A program made the translations under genes and the position numbers. Source: an uncultured Collinsella sp. (GTDB taxonomy: Bacteria; Actinomycetota; Coriobacteriia; Coriobacteriales; Coriobacteriaceae). Taken from it: a DNA stretch of 64,000 nucleotides. The notes beneath the pieces are model-generated. The model ran no database searches, was not told the origin of the DNA, and saw only the letters and a list, made by a program, of their open reading frames with translations. This document shows, one piece after another, positions 24,245 through 33,181 of the stretch. The stretch spans positions 1 through 64,000 of the forward strand of contig USQQ01000009.1 of NCBI GenBank assembly GCA_900556875.1, given 5' to 3'. Every line of letters starts with the position of its first letter. The first letter of the stretch is position 1.

Positions 24245-25174
24245 CTATATCTCGCGATGCGGAGCCCCGCAGCGAGCGGACATGCGCTCGAGTGTCGCCA
24301 GGCAGCTAGCCGCCGTCGCCGGCACGCTGTTCTCGACCACACAAGGAATCCCCGAACAGGCGGCAGCCGCCCAGGCCACCACGGGCTCAAAGTCATAGCG
24401 GCCCGTCTCGCCCACGCCGTGGCACACCAGGCGAGAACCCGTACCATCGCACCAGCCGGCTTCGTCCTCGTTGTCGACGACCTCAAAATCCTTGGCGTGC
24501 AGCACGCGAATCTTACTGCCGCATAAGTAGAGCATACGCGCGGTGATTTCCTGCGCCTCGCCAACGACGCTGGGATGCAGCAGCGACACCGGGTCGTAGA
24601 TCACGCCGAGCGCCGGGCTCGGGACGCGCTCCAGCACCTCACGGCAGCGATCTGGCGTGTTGACCGTCTCGTTCCAGCCGGGCTCGATCAGTATTTGCCC
24701 ACCCACGGCCTCGGCGCACTCGCAGACGCGCGCGAGTCCATCCATAAACGCATCGAGTGCCTCGTCGGTCATACGGTCGTCAGCAACGCAGTTCTGCGCA
24801 TTGGGACGACCGGTCTCGGTGCCAACCGGACAGCCGCCGAGCATCTGAGCAAAGTTCAAGCACGCCTCGTACTCGGCAAAGTTATCCGTGAGCTGTTGTC
24901 GATCGGGCGTCGCCAGATTCTTATAACAGCCGAGCACGGCGACCGAAACGCCCGCCTCATCGAGCACCGCACGCAAATGCTCGGCGAGCTCGCGGGTCAG
25001 ACCGCATCGATCGATTCCCATTGATGCGTAGAGCACCTTGCTCGGCAGCTGAATGCACGAAAAGCCCAGCTCTCCTGCCATGCGAATGCGTTCCTCGACG
25101 GTCCCCTGCGGAAGGTCGTGTAAACGCACGCCCGGAGTAATGGCCCCCACGCTATTCACGCCCCTTATGAGCAT
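24245..25174 (-). CDS. sugar phosphate isomerase/epimerase-like TIM barrel
   Basis: About 309 residues. The start is unsure: ATG 25174 overlaps GH105 by 23 nt without a clear site, while GTG 25150 lies just past the GH105 stop with AAGGGG 11 nt upstream. AP-endonuclease-2/xylose isomerase-like barrel: MAGELGFSCIQLP, then VSVAVLGCYKNLATPDRQQL, metal-ligand-type ILIEPGWNETVNTP, GVIYDPVSLLHP, RVLHAKDFEV, CVVENSVP. Members act on sugars or inositols. It follows GH105 in the same transcript, so an isomerase step on a pectin-derived sugar is plausible; the reaction is not known. Confidence 0.78.
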   Translation of the reverse strand: MLIRGVNSVGAITPGVRLHDLPQGTVEERIRMAGELGFSCIQLPSKVLYASMGIDRCGLTRELAEHLRAVLDEAGVSVAVLGCYKNLATPDRQQLTDNFAEYEACLNFAQMLGGCPVGTETGRPNAQNCVADDRMTDEALDAFMDGLARVCECAEAVGGQILIEPGWNETVNTPDRCREVLERVPSPALGVIYDPVSLLHPSVVGEAQEITARMLYLCGSKIRVLHAKDFEVVDNEDEAGWCDGTGSRLVCHGVGETGRYDFEPVVAWAAAACSGIPCVVENSVPATAASCLATLERMSARCGAPHREI

Positions 25175-26390
25175 TGATGCCCGGCGTGTAGCCGCCAAAC
25201 GGGTCATCGATGGAGCACACGCCCGAAGGGGCGAGCGGATCGCGCTTACCGGCCAACTTGTCATGATGCATAGTCTCGATATAGGCGAGCACCAGCGGCG
25301 CCACGCCCTTCGCGTCGTTTTTGACGACGGGCTCGCTCATGTAGTAGCCAAACGTGCCCTCGCGGTGCGCGGCGTTGCCAAGACCCGCCACCAGGCAGAT
25401 GTTGTCGAGCGCCAGCTGTCCGTCGCGCTCGGACAGGCACGTGTCGCAGATGCCGTCAAACGCACGGCGGCCGTACTGGTAGTAGCGCTCGCCCAGCACG
25501 CCCAGGCGCACGCCCTTCATGATGGCGTTGGCAAAGATGGCGCTGCCCGACTCCTCCAGATAGTTGGGGGCGATATTGGGCAGGTTGATGACCTGGTGCC
25601 ACATACCGGTCTTCTCGTCCTGATACGGCAGCATGGCGTCGATCAGGTCGTGGAACATCTTGCGGATCTCGTCCTTCTCGGCCGACATCGAGGGCGGCAT
25701 GAGCTCCCAGGTATCGATGAGCGCCATGGCGAACCAGCCCTCGGCGCGCAGCCAGAAGTTGGCCGAAAGGCCGGTGACGGGATCGCACCAGAACTGCTTG
25801 CGGCTCGCGTCGTAGGCGTGATAGTACAGGCCGTTGAGGGGGTTGCGCATCAGGTCGTGCACCACCTGGAACATATGGAAGCTATCCGAGCAGGCACGGC
25901 GGTTGTGGAAGCTCAGCTCGTACTGCATGTAGAACGGCTGCGCCATGTACATGCCGTCGAGCCAGATCTGGTTGGGGTAGACGGCTTTGTGCCAAAACAC
26001 ACCCTCTTTGGTACGCGGCTGGGTCTCGAGCTGACGGTAGATGGTATCCATGGCGGCACGGTACTTGGGCTTGCCCACCAGGTCATAGAGTTTGTAGAGG
26101 GTTTTGCCCGCGTTGACGTTGTCGAGGTTGTACTCCTGGGGATCGTAATGCTTGATGGTGCCGTCATCCTGGACAAAGAAGTCGATATAGTCGTCGGCGA
26201 AGGTCAGGTAACGCTGCTCGCCGGTGATCTCGTGCAGCTCGATGAGCGCCTTGATCATGCAGCCGTCAATGTAATTCCAGGTGTTCTCCTTGCCGGCGCG
26301 AAGCTTTTCGATATTCCAGGCCGGCGCCTGAGGCGTAGAGGTCTCGATCAACTGCTCGATATAACGGTCCAGAATCTGATTGCAACCCAT
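25152..26390 (-). CDS. GH105/GH88-type unsaturated galacturonyl hydrolase
   Basis: 412 residues, (alpha/alpha)6 barrel without a signal peptide. Family text: GRENTWNYIDG-like start (KENTWNYIDGCMIKALIEL), PNQIWLDGMYMAQPFYMQY with the catalytic Asp, GLSANFWLRAEGWFAMALID and SGSAIFANAIMKGVRLGVL. These enzymes release 4-deoxy-4,5-unsaturated galacturonate from the non-reducing end of pectin-lyase products, in the cytoplasm. GAGGGG lies 6 nt before ATG 26390, and two operator sites lie upstream (26418, 26445-26484). Its product would feed dhuI and kduD. Confidence 0.92.
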   Translation of the reverse strand: MGCNQILDRYIEQLIETSTPQAPAWNIEKLRAGKENTWNYIDGCMIKALIELHEITGEQRYLTFADDYIDFFVQDDGTIKHYDPQEYNLDNVNAGKTLYKLYDLVGKPKYRAAMDTIYRQLETQPRTKEGVFWHKAVYPNQIWLDGMYMAQPFYMQYELSFHNRRACSDSFHMFQVVHDLMRNPLNGLYYHAYDASRKQFWCDPVTGLSANFWLRAEGWFAMALIDTWELMPPSMSAEKDEIRKMFHDLIDAMLPYQDEKTGMWHQVINLPNIAPNYLEESGSAIFANAIMKGVRLGVLGERYYQYGRRAFDGICDTCLSERDGQLALDNICLVAGLGNAAHREGTFGYYMSEPVVKNDAKGVAPLVLAYIETMHHDKLAGKRDPLAPSGVCSIDDPFGGYTPGINAHKGRE

Positions 26391-26417
26391 TGCTGTCCCC
26401 TCTGACGTTATTGATGG

Positions 26418-26429
26418 GTGAACGTTTCC
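26418..26429 (-). promoter_or_regulatory. hexuronate operator before GH105
   Basis: GTGAACGTTTCC, 28 nt upstream of the GH105 start; half-matches the GTGAACGTTCAC consensus. Confidence 0.55.
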
Positions 26430-26444
26430 CCTAGTGTAACGCGA

Positions 26445-26484
26445 ACGGGGATTATAGGGTGAACGTTAACCCTATAATCCCCGT
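26445..26484. promoter_or_regulatory. 40-bp palindrome containing a hexuronate operator
   Basis: 15-bp perfect arms (ACGGGGATTATAGGG and complement) around TGAACGTTAA. The centre is an operator variant (GTGAACGTTAAC) and the arms extend it far beyond the other sites. It lies between the GDSL gene stop and GH105, so as RNA it could also end the GDSL transcript. TATAAT words occur in both arms. Confidence 0.65.
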
Positions 26485-26497
26485 GAACGGCAAACTT

Positions 26498-27166
26498 TTA
26501 ACGGCAAACGGCGGTGAGGCCCGCAGCGATGCGATGCGCCAGGCGCTCATAGCCGGCAGGGCTGTAATGCAGACCGTCCGGCATGTAGAGCTCGCGGTGC
26601 TCCGGCAAAAACGGGCTGATGCCGCTTTGCGCATACAGGTCGATCACCGGCACCGAGTAGCGATCGCAGACCTCCAGCATCGCGCGCACATAGGCGTCTT
26701 GCGTCAGGCCCAGATGGTTGGCCTCGTTGCTTGCCGGAATATCCTTCTCGTGTTTGCCGCTCGTCTTGCACGGCGTCATAAACACCAGCTTTGCCTGAGG
26801 CGAGCGCGCCGTGATGGTGCGGATCAGGTAGTCGAGCGCACCGTAGAACTCGTGCACGTCCGTGCTGCCCAGCTCTCCCAGCGGCACGTTACGGCTAAAG
26901 TCGTTAACGCCGCCAAAGACGATGCAGATATCTGCCGTGTGATCGATGCCGTCCAAGCGCTCGACAAACGAATCGCTACGGTCGGCCTTGACGGCAATAC
27001 GCGAACCCTTAATACCAAAGTTCTCGATCGTAGCGCCGCCCAGCAGCGCACCCAGGTGCGAAGTCCAGGAGATATCGTTGCCTCCCCCGCCGCATCCGTT
27101 ATCGCCCCAGGTGGTCGAATCGCCAAAGCAGCAGATGGTCAATTCGCTCAAGTTTTTCGTTTCCAT
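26498..27166 (-). CDS. SGNH/GDSL esterase, likely pectin or rhamnogalacturonan deacetylase
   Basis: 222 residues from ATG 27166 (GGAG 7-9 nt upstream). SGNH blocks: Ser in ICCFGDSTTWGDN, Gly in FGIKGSR, Asn in FGGVNDFSRN, and Asp/His in PDGLHYSPAG. No signal peptide. It lies between the CE8 fusion and GH105 on the same strand; removal of acetyl groups from pectic oligomers is the likely role, inferred from context. Lipase-like activity on another ester is possible. Confidence 0.85.
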   Translation of the reverse strand: METKNLSELTICCFGDSTTWGDNGCGGGGNDISWTSHLGALLGGATIENFGIKGSRIAVKADRSDSFVERLDGIDHTADICIVFGGVNDFSRNVPLGELGSTDVHEFYGALDYLIRTITARSPQAKLVFMTPCKTSGKHEKDIPASNEANHLGLTQDAYVRAMLEVCDRYSVPVIDLYAQSGISPFLPEHRELYMPDGLHYSPAGYERLAHRIAAGLTAVCR

Positions 27167-27235
27167 ATTCTTCTCCTCACCCGCACACCGGCGGTCATAC
27201 AGGTACATACCGTTCATTCACAACATACCGAGGGA

Positions 27236-29401
27236 CTATACGTGGGCGTATTCCGCAACTTGCGAATCGAGCCATTCGATATCCTCGGCAAGATGCGCCA
27301 CGCCCAGGTGGTGTCCACCCGGGCAGACCTCGTGCAGAAGGTTTTCGTCCTTGCCCAGCAGCGCGTAGGCGTCGCGAACGATATCGAGCTGCTCGTCTAC
27401 GTTCGCAAGCCCGCGGGCGCCGTTGAGATGGTCTTTCTCGCAGCTCTGAACCAAGAGCGGCCGTGGCGCGACAAGCGATGCAATGTCGCCCATGTCGAGC
27501 AGACGCCAGAGTCCAGGCGTGTAATTGCAGCTGCAATTGCCGTTGAGGTGCAGTAGCGAATCATCAACGCCGTACAGATAGCCCGAGACAAACGCCTTGC
27601 GCACGCGCGGGTCGAGCGCGGACAGGTACAACGTCATGTAACCGCCGCCCGAAAAACCAAAGCAGCCCAGGTCGTCCATGGCAATGTCACCGCGTGTCTC
27701 CAAGTAATCAATCAAGCGCATGTTGTCCCAGGCGTTGAGGCCCGCGACCGTAAGACCCAGCGGCTCGGCCATACGTGCTTGATTCAGACACGTACCGCGC
27801 AGGTAGCTGTTCTCGTCGTCGCCCTGACCCTTCCAGTCACGACGGTATCCCCAACCACGCGCATCGGGGCAGACGGTCACGTAACCCATGCGCGCCAAAC
27901 GCAGACCGTAGTCGTAATTGAACTTACGCACGGCATCGTCGACCGCCGGCACGCCCGCAACGCCGGCTATGCTTGCAGCACCCGCCCCCTGGTGACCATG
28001 CGGGCAGATATAGCAGCGCTTGAGTCCCCGCTCGTCAAGCTTGGGGCGGGACGGCTCCAACAGGTAAAACGGCATCCACACATCGTGCTCAACCTGCAAC
28101 ACCGCATGAGTACGCACGATGCTGCCGGCAACCCGCACGCGATTGAGCTCACGAATCTCAATCGGGGCGCGGTCCATAAGCGAAAGACCCAAAATATCGT
28201 ACAGACGAGTCCTGGTCGCAGCCTTCCATGCCTCAAAGTCTGTGGGAGTCTTGCCCGTAAATGCGGCCGAGCGCCCCTCGCGCTTCAGTCGGGCGCGCAG
28301 CGCAGGTTCGTCCTCGTAGTACGTCTCGATGTGCACGGTGCGGCCATTGGCAGATAGCCCGGCCGTCTCTACCGCATCACCGTCGCCGCCCTCGGGATCC
28401 CAACCATCCGTGCCGGCAAGCACTCGGTCACGCGCATAGCGTTCGGAATCCTGACCGGTCAGGCAATGCGCCCACGGCACCCAAGCGGCAGTATCACCCG
28501 CCGGGCCAAACAGGGCACCGCCGGCATACAGGGTGCCGTCATGTGCCGCTGGCTTATTCCAATCCCACCAACCCTCGAGTGAAATATGGGGGCCCAGCCA
28601 GCATTCGAGCAAAACGGTCTGGGCCCACTCGCGCCATGGACGACCCAGATAGACCGATCCGGGGGCAATGCCCTCATCGGCTGTAAACGAACAGCCATGA
28701 AACACAAATCCGTACGGCTCGCCCTGAGGCGTGGAGGCTGCCGTTACATACCCGTTGACATCCATATCGCGGTTGAGCGAGCGAATCTCACACCCCTCAA
28801 AGTAGGCACGCGCGCCGCCAAAGATAAAGTCGACATCGCCCTCGATCCGGCAACGTCGAAAATACTGCCGCCCCACGCGGCGCGGGGCGAACTGCTTGGG
28901 GCCTATAAAGCCGCCCGGCTTGGCCTCGCGCGGCGGCAGCGGCCCCAAAAAGAGCGTGTCCTGGTGTCCCTTAATGCAGCAGGCATCGACAACCAGGCGG
29001 TCACCATCGGCATACAGGGCAATCGCCTGACCGACCTCGCGCCCATCACCGGCGTTGTTTTCGATTGTTAGACCCGCAAGCGTCACGTCGTCGGCATCGA
29101 CCAGCACCGTGTACGTACGGAAGGTGCCGAGTCTTCCATCCTGGCCGCTACCATCTTCCGAAGGCATCTTGGCACCCAGGCCTCCCACGATACGCACGCT
29201 GTCGGCCGTCTCGCCCTCGAGCGTCACATGCGGACGACGAATTTCGACCCGTTCGCGGTACTCACCCGGCGCCACCAGCACGCGCACCGGCACGGTCACA
29301 TCGGGCACACACCGCTCCGCCGCCTCGAGCGCCGCCGAAATGCTGCGATACGCGCCTTCGCGTTCGAGCGATACCTCAAAGAGCTGTTCTTTGCCACTCA
29401 T
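27236..29401 (-). CDS. pectin methylesterase (CE8) fused to an alpha/beta-hydrolase acyl esterase
   Basis: 721 residues, two enzymes in one chain. Residues about 10-330 are a CE8 right-handed beta-helix with Gln147/Asp148 (GHQDTLF), Asp191 (GDVDFIFGG) and Arg254/Trp256 (YLGRPWREW). Residues about 385-721 are a dienelactone-hydrolase/acetylxylan-esterase-like domain with Ser584 (GFSGGGYMT), Asp657 (CEKDHLN) and His697 (PGGHHLGV). No signal peptide, so it should work on imported oligomers. It would strip methyl and acetyl groups together. The ribosome site before ATG 29401 is weak. GDSL follows 69 nt later. Confidence 0.85.
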   Translation of the reverse strand: MSGKEQLFEVSLEREGAYRSISAALEAAERCVPDVTVPVRVLVAPGEYRERVEIRRPHVTLEGETADSVRIVGGLGAKMPSEDGSGQDGRLGTFRTYTVLVDADDVTLAGLTIENNAGDGREVGQAIALYADGDRLVVDACCIKGHQDTLFLGPLPPREAKPGGFIGPKQFAPRRVGRQYFRRCRIEGDVDFIFGGARAYFEGCEIRSLNRDMDVNGYVTAASTPQGEPYGFVFHGCSFTADEGIAPGSVYLGRPWREWAQTVLLECWLGPHISLEGWWDWNKPAAHDGTLYAGGALFGPAGDTAAWVPWAHCLTGQDSERYARDRVLAGTDGWDPEGGDGDAVETAGLSANGRTVHIETYYEDEPALRARLKREGRSAAFTGKTPTDFEAWKAATRTRLYDILGLSLMDRAPIEIRELNRVRVAGSIVRTHAVLQVEHDVWMPFYLLEPSRPKLDERGLKRCYICPHGHQGAGAASIAGVAGVPAVDDAVRKFNYDYGLRLARMGYVTVCPDARGWGYRRDWKGQGDDENSYLRGTCLNQARMAEPLGLTVAGLNAWDNMRLIDYLETRGDIAMDDLGCFGFSGGGYMTLYLSALDPRVRKAFVSGYLYGVDDSLLHLNGNCSCNYTPGLWRLLDMGDIASLVAPRPLLVQSCEKDHLNGARGLANVDEQLDIVRDAYALLGKDENLLHEVCPGGHHLGVAHLAEDIEWLDSQVAEYAHV

Positions 29402-29459
29402 CTGTCATTACGCTTTCTGTCACAGAACACCCACCATGCAATACCGGCACCTATAGATT

Positions 29460-29495
29460 GCGTGCGACAGCCGGGCAGACCCGACCGTCGCACGC
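29460..29495 (-). terminator. hairpin between GH28 and the CE8 fusion
   Basis: A 9-bp perfect stem GCGTGCGAC/GTCGCACGC with an inner CGGG/CCCG. There is no T-run, so it is more likely an mRNA stability or partial termination element. Confidence 0.4.
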
Positions 29496-29532
29496 CTCAA
29501 CATGCCGTATTCACTTGTGCAGGAGCACTACC

Positions 29533-31128
29533 CTAGGCGCGGATAACCTTGTCTACGTTTTGCAGCTGCAGCTCGTCGCCATCCTGACCCTCGATGCGCA
29601 CGTTCTGCAGGTCGAGGACTTTCACGTTCTGCGCGATGATGCCCTGGCGCACCATGGGCTCCACGCCGCAGGCCATGGCCGGCACAAAGGGCTCGGCATC
29701 GGCGGCAAAGGTCACATGGACATCCTGGAACGTCAGGCGCGTCACCTTGCTCTCGGGAAGGCCCGTGATATAGGCCGCGGCCGCATGGCAGTTGGTGGCC
29801 TCGATATCGCAAAACGTCGTGGCGCCAAAGCCGGGCGTACGGTCGTCGACGGGCAGCGCCTCGCGAGACTGCACGTAGTCGGTCTTGCCGTCCTTGTCGC
29901 AGAAGTAGAACGAGTTGACCACGAAGGGCGTAAGCACCTTATCCATGCGAATGTGCTCGAAGGTGATGCCCTCGTTGACGGCGTCCTTGCCGCGTCCGCG
30001 GCGTGTCTTGACGCGCAGGCCGCGGTCGGTGCGCTCAAAGAGGCACTTGCTCACGGTGAGGTCCTTGATGCCGCCGGCGGCCTCGGATCCCAGCACCACG
30101 GCGCCGTGGCCGTCGTGCATGTAGCAGTGCGAGATCAGCACGTCGTGCGTGGCGGGACGGAGCTCGGGTTCAATGCCCAGTTTGCCGCTCTTGATGGCGA
30201 TGCAGTCGTCGCCCACCGAGAACTGACAGCCAAGGATGCGAACAAAACCGCAGCTCTCGGGATCGAAACCGTCGGTGTTGTGGGAGTTCTTGGGACCCTC
30301 GATGGACAGGCACAGGGCATCGACGTGCTCGCACAGAATGGGATGGATATTCCACGCCGGGCTGTTGCGCACGGTAAAGCCGGCAAGACTCACGTTTTCG
30401 CACTCGGACAGGAAGATCATGCGCGGGCGGGCGATCTCGCGGCCCTCCTCGGGACGGAAGATGTTCTTAAAGTCCTTGTTCCACCAGTTGTCCTCGGCAA
30501 AATCGGTCTGGCCGTCGATGGCGCCGCGGCCATAGATGCACACGTCGTGCACGCTCAGGCCCGTAAAGGTCGAACAGTAGGTCGAGAAGCTCTCGCCCTC
30601 CCAACGGCCCAGGGGCAGCATATCGGTGCCGGCGTACCCAGCCCCCTCGTCACCCGTGACCGTGCCCGGAATGTAGGCAAGCGCCGCGCGGTCGTAACGG
30701 GCCAGCAGCACCGCGCCCTCGGCGAGCTCGATGTTGATATTGCTCTTAAGGAAGAGGGACTTGATGCGGTAGTTGCCGGCGGGGATCAGCACGCGCCCGC
30801 CCTTGGGGCAGGCCATGATGGCAGCCTGAATGTTGGTGGTGTCATCGTGCTCGGCATCGCCCTTGGCGCCGCAGTCGCGAACGTTGATGGTAAAGGGCTC
30901 CGCCGGCGTGGTGACGCCTACGCTCAACTCGCGCTCGCCGCAGACAAAGCGGATCAGGTTGCGCTTGCCGGGGGTCAGGCCATCGACATAGGTCTCGACC
31001 GTATTCGTGGTACCGGCGGGCTCATCGTTGACAAAGATCTCCCACGTATCGGCACAGGTAAAGTAGCCGCCATCGTCGAGCTCGATAACGGCCGCGCGGG
31101 CATTGCGCCAGATAACGTTCGTCTCCAT
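29533..31128 (-). CDS. GH28 polygalacturonase, intracellular
   Basis: 531 residues from ATG 31128 (GGGAG 7 nt upstream). A short N-terminal FN3-like domain (about 1-80), then a parallel beta-helix starting DCGAKGDAEHDDTTNIQAAI. Catalytic motifs: NTDGFD, GDDCIAIKSG, then HGAVVLGSE and RVKTRRG, i.e. the NTD/DD/HG/RxK set of GH28 with all residues present. No signal peptide, so it likely trims oligogalacturonides from the end after import. It lies in the unit from the GPH transporter to GH105. Confidence 0.93.
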   Translation of the reverse strand: METNVIWRNARAAVIELDDGGYFTCADTWEIFVNDEPAGTTNTVETYVDGLTPGKRNLIRFVCGERELSVGVTTPAEPFTINVRDCGAKGDAEHDDTTNIQAAIMACPKGGRVLIPAGNYRIKSLFLKSNINIELAEGAVLLARYDRAALAYIPGTVTGDEGAGYAGTDMLPLGRWEGESFSTYCSTFTGLSVHDVCIYGRGAIDGQTDFAEDNWWNKDFKNIFRPEEGREIARPRMIFLSECENVSLAGFTVRNSPAWNIHPILCEHVDALCLSIEGPKNSHNTDGFDPESCGFVRILGCQFSVGDDCIAIKSGKLGIEPELRPATHDVLISHCYMHDGHGAVVLGSEAAGGIKDLTVSKCLFERTDRGLRVKTRRGRGKDAVNEGITFEHIRMDKVLTPFVVNSFYFCDKDGKTDYVQSREALPVDDRTPGFGATTFCDIEATNCHAAAAYITGLPESKVTRLTFQDVHVTFAADAEPFVPAMACGVEPMVRQGIIAQNVKVLDLQNVRIEGQDGDELQLQNVDKVIRA

Positions 31129-31174
31129 GGGTCTCTCCCTCAAATGTAATCAGAAGATCATACTACTCGTTTTT

Positions 31175-31218
31175 AAAAAAGGGCCGTACCCGCCGGTGGA
31201 TCTCCGGTGGCACGGCCC
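31175..31218 (-). terminator. terminator of the GPH transporter gene
   Basis: GGGCCGT (31181-31187) pairs with ACGGCCC (31212-31218) and an inner CCGCCGG/CCGGTGG extends it. The minus strand ends with TTTTTT. GH28 downstream thus likely has its own promoter or depends on read-through. Confidence 0.8.
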
Positions 31219-31242
31219 TGTGGTTTGGACGATGCGCCTGCC

Positions 31243-32802
31243 CTACTCGGCGGGAATTACGCTGCCGTCCTGGAAGCCAACATTGTTGTGGGCGAAGCAG
31301 TCCTCGTACTTAAAGCCGGAGAGCTCCTCGCAAAGCGCCTTGACCTCGGGCTTGACGTCGGCCATCTTGCCACCCTCCTTGACACGGTGGATCTCGTCGC
31401 AAAGGATGTCGCACTGCTCCTTGTCAATCTTGATGCCGCGGGCAAGGACGGCCGCGAGCAGGAAGAAGCCGGCGCAGCCGATGAGCATGTAGCCGCAGAT
31501 GTACAGAGGCACGGTGGCGGGCTGGGTCACGGCGTCGCTGTTGCCGGCGGTCTGAATGAAGCCGGAGGCAGCAAGGACGATAGCCCATACGTTGACGGCA
31601 ACAGCCTGGGCGATCTGCTGGCAGAGCTGCTGTGCGGAGCTGTAGATGCCCTCGCGACGACGCAGGGTGATGAGCTCGTCGACATCGGGGATGTAGTTGA
31701 GCAGAACATCGGGCAGATACTGGAAGCCAACGTAGAAGAACTTCCAGATGGCGAAGATGATGGGGTAGGCGATCATGGCGATGGCGACCGTGGAGGTGCC
31801 GTTGATCTGACCAAAGGCGAAGTAGTTGTAGGCGATGATGCACGCGGCGCAACCGACGTTTGCCAGGTACCAAGACTTGTGGAAGCCCTTCTTAGCCATG
31901 AGGGCGACCCAGATGGCGGTGCAGACGATAGCGACGACCTTGCCGGGCATCTCCATCACGGACTCGTAGGACTTAGGAATCTGCAGACAGTAGACGATGA
32001 AGAAGGACAGGCACGCAGACCAGCAGGCAGCGGCGAGCTTCGTGGAGACCTGCGCATACAGGACCTTGCGGAAGGACTTGTTGCGGAAGGTAGAGATAAC
32101 GTCGATGAAAAACTTCTTGATACCCTCGCCGACGCTCTCGATCTTCTCCTGAGCGACCTCCTCGGGAGTGTGCTCCCACGTGGACAGGTACACGCACAGC
32201 AGCGAGATTGCCATGACCGAAGCGTTAATCGTAGCAATAATGAAGTAGCTGAACGGGTTGGTCTCGCCGAAGGTGCCAAAGCCAAAGCCGACGAGTGCTG
32301 CCATCAGGAAGCCGGCAGCGTTACCAAAGAGGTGCTTGTAGCCGGTGAGGTACGTACGCTCCTTGAAGTCGTCGGTCATCTCGATGGTAAGCGGCGACAG
32401 GTTGGCGGTGCAGAACGTGTACGCGACGTTGTAGATCAGGTACAACACAAAGTAGTACGGGAAACCAAACGGCGTAGCCACAAAGATGAGCGGCTCGGCG
32501 ACCATCATCGGGATAGCCAGCAAGATCCAGAAACGGCGGCGGCCAAAGATGCGGCCGATCTTAGTAGCGTAGAAGTTATCGGCCACAAAGCCCATGAGCG
32601 GGCACAGAATGGCGTTGAGATAGATGGCGAACGAGCTGATCAGCGCAGCCTCGCCTGCGGACAGACCACACTCCGTGGACAGGAACAGCACCATGTAGCT
32701 GTGCGTAAAGCTCAGGGCACCGGAGTTGAGCATGCCGCCCATACCAAAGCCCAAGCGCGTCCAGAATGTGATCTTGCGCTTTTTACCGATCTTGTTAGTC
32801 AT
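31243..32802 (-). CDS. GPH-type sugar/hexuronide symporter (MFS)
   Basis: 519 residues from ATG 32802 (GGGAG 6 nt upstream). Twelve membrane helices with GPH family text: KRKITFWTRLGFGMGGML, ALISSFAIYLNAILCPLMGF, GRRRFWILLAIPMM, TIEMTDDFKERTYLTGYKHL. The last 70 residues form a soluble tail. Family members carry glycosides, pentosides and hexuronides with a cation. Three hexuronate operators lie in its 379-nt upstream region, the most heavily controlled promoter of the locus, in line with its being the pectin-oligomer or galacturonate importer. Confidence 0.88.
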   Translation of the reverse strand: MTNKIGKKRKITFWTRLGFGMGGMLNSGALSFTHSYMVLFLSTECGLSAGEAALISSFAIYLNAILCPLMGFVADNFYATKIGRIFGRRRFWILLAIPMMVAEPLIFVATPFGFPYYFVLYLIYNVAYTFCTANLSPLTIEMTDDFKERTYLTGYKHLFGNAAGFLMAALVGFGFGTFGETNPFSYFIIATINASVMAISLLCVYLSTWEHTPEEVAQEKIESVGEGIKKFFIDVISTFRNKSFRKVLYAQVSTKLAAACWSACLSFFIVYCLQIPKSYESVMEMPGKVVAIVCTAIWVALMAKKGFHKSWYLANVGCAACIIAYNYFAFGQINGTSTVAIAMIAYPIIFAIWKFFYVGFQYLPDVLLNYIPDVDELITLRRREGIYSSAQQLCQQIAQAVAVNVWAIVLAASGFIQTAGNSDAVTQPATVPLYICGYMLIGCAGFFLLAAVLARGIKIDKEQCDILCDEIHRVKEGGKMADVKPEVKALCEELSGFKYEDCFAHNNVGFQDGSVIPAE

Positions 32803-32887
32803 CGAGCTCCCTCTCTTTTCTCGATTGTCTTGTAACAAGACATTGGAGTCCATACCGATGTCTGTCTGCATATCGCCCACTCGTAGG

Positions 32888-32939
32888 GTGAACGTTTAGC
32901 TAGATTATGCGCGATTGCATATGATAGGTGAACGTTCAC
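32888..32939 (-). promoter_or_regulatory. two hexuronate operators before the GPH gene
   Basis: GTGAACGTTTAG (32888-32899) and a perfect GTGAACGTTCAC (32928-32939), 40 bp or about four helical turns apart, upstream of the transporter gene. Confidence 0.75.
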
Positions 32940-33047
32940 TTGTATATTATCCTTGAACGGTCGTTTTTTGCCGTTAAACGGACATCTGACTTGAAAAAAA
33001 TCACGATTACATGGGTATTGAGTGGGTTTAAATTTGAGGTCGATTAG

Positions 33048-33059
33048 GTGAACGTTTAT
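33048..33059 (-). promoter_or_regulatory. third hexuronate operator before the GPH gene
   Basis: GTGAACGTTTAT, 120 bp from the perfect site; spacing and repetition suggest looping. A degenerate TTGAACGGTCG lies in between at 32953. Confidence 0.5.
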
Positions 33060-33116
33060 TGTTTTCGCTGCTCCCGTACCCTCAGGAAGACACGCCCGAA
33101 CAGACAGAACAAACAT

Positions 33117-33146
33117 GGCCCCGCCGGGAACACTCCCGACGGGGCC
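33117..33146 (-). terminator. terminator of uxaCBA
   Basis: Stem GGCCCCG-CCGGGA/TCCCG-CGGGGCC with a 4-nt loop, 36 nt past the uxaA stop. The minus strand goes on into ATGTTTGTTCTG. Confidence 0.65.
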
Positions 33147-33181
33147 ATGGTCAATAGCGCCCTATGCGAACCCATTTACCG

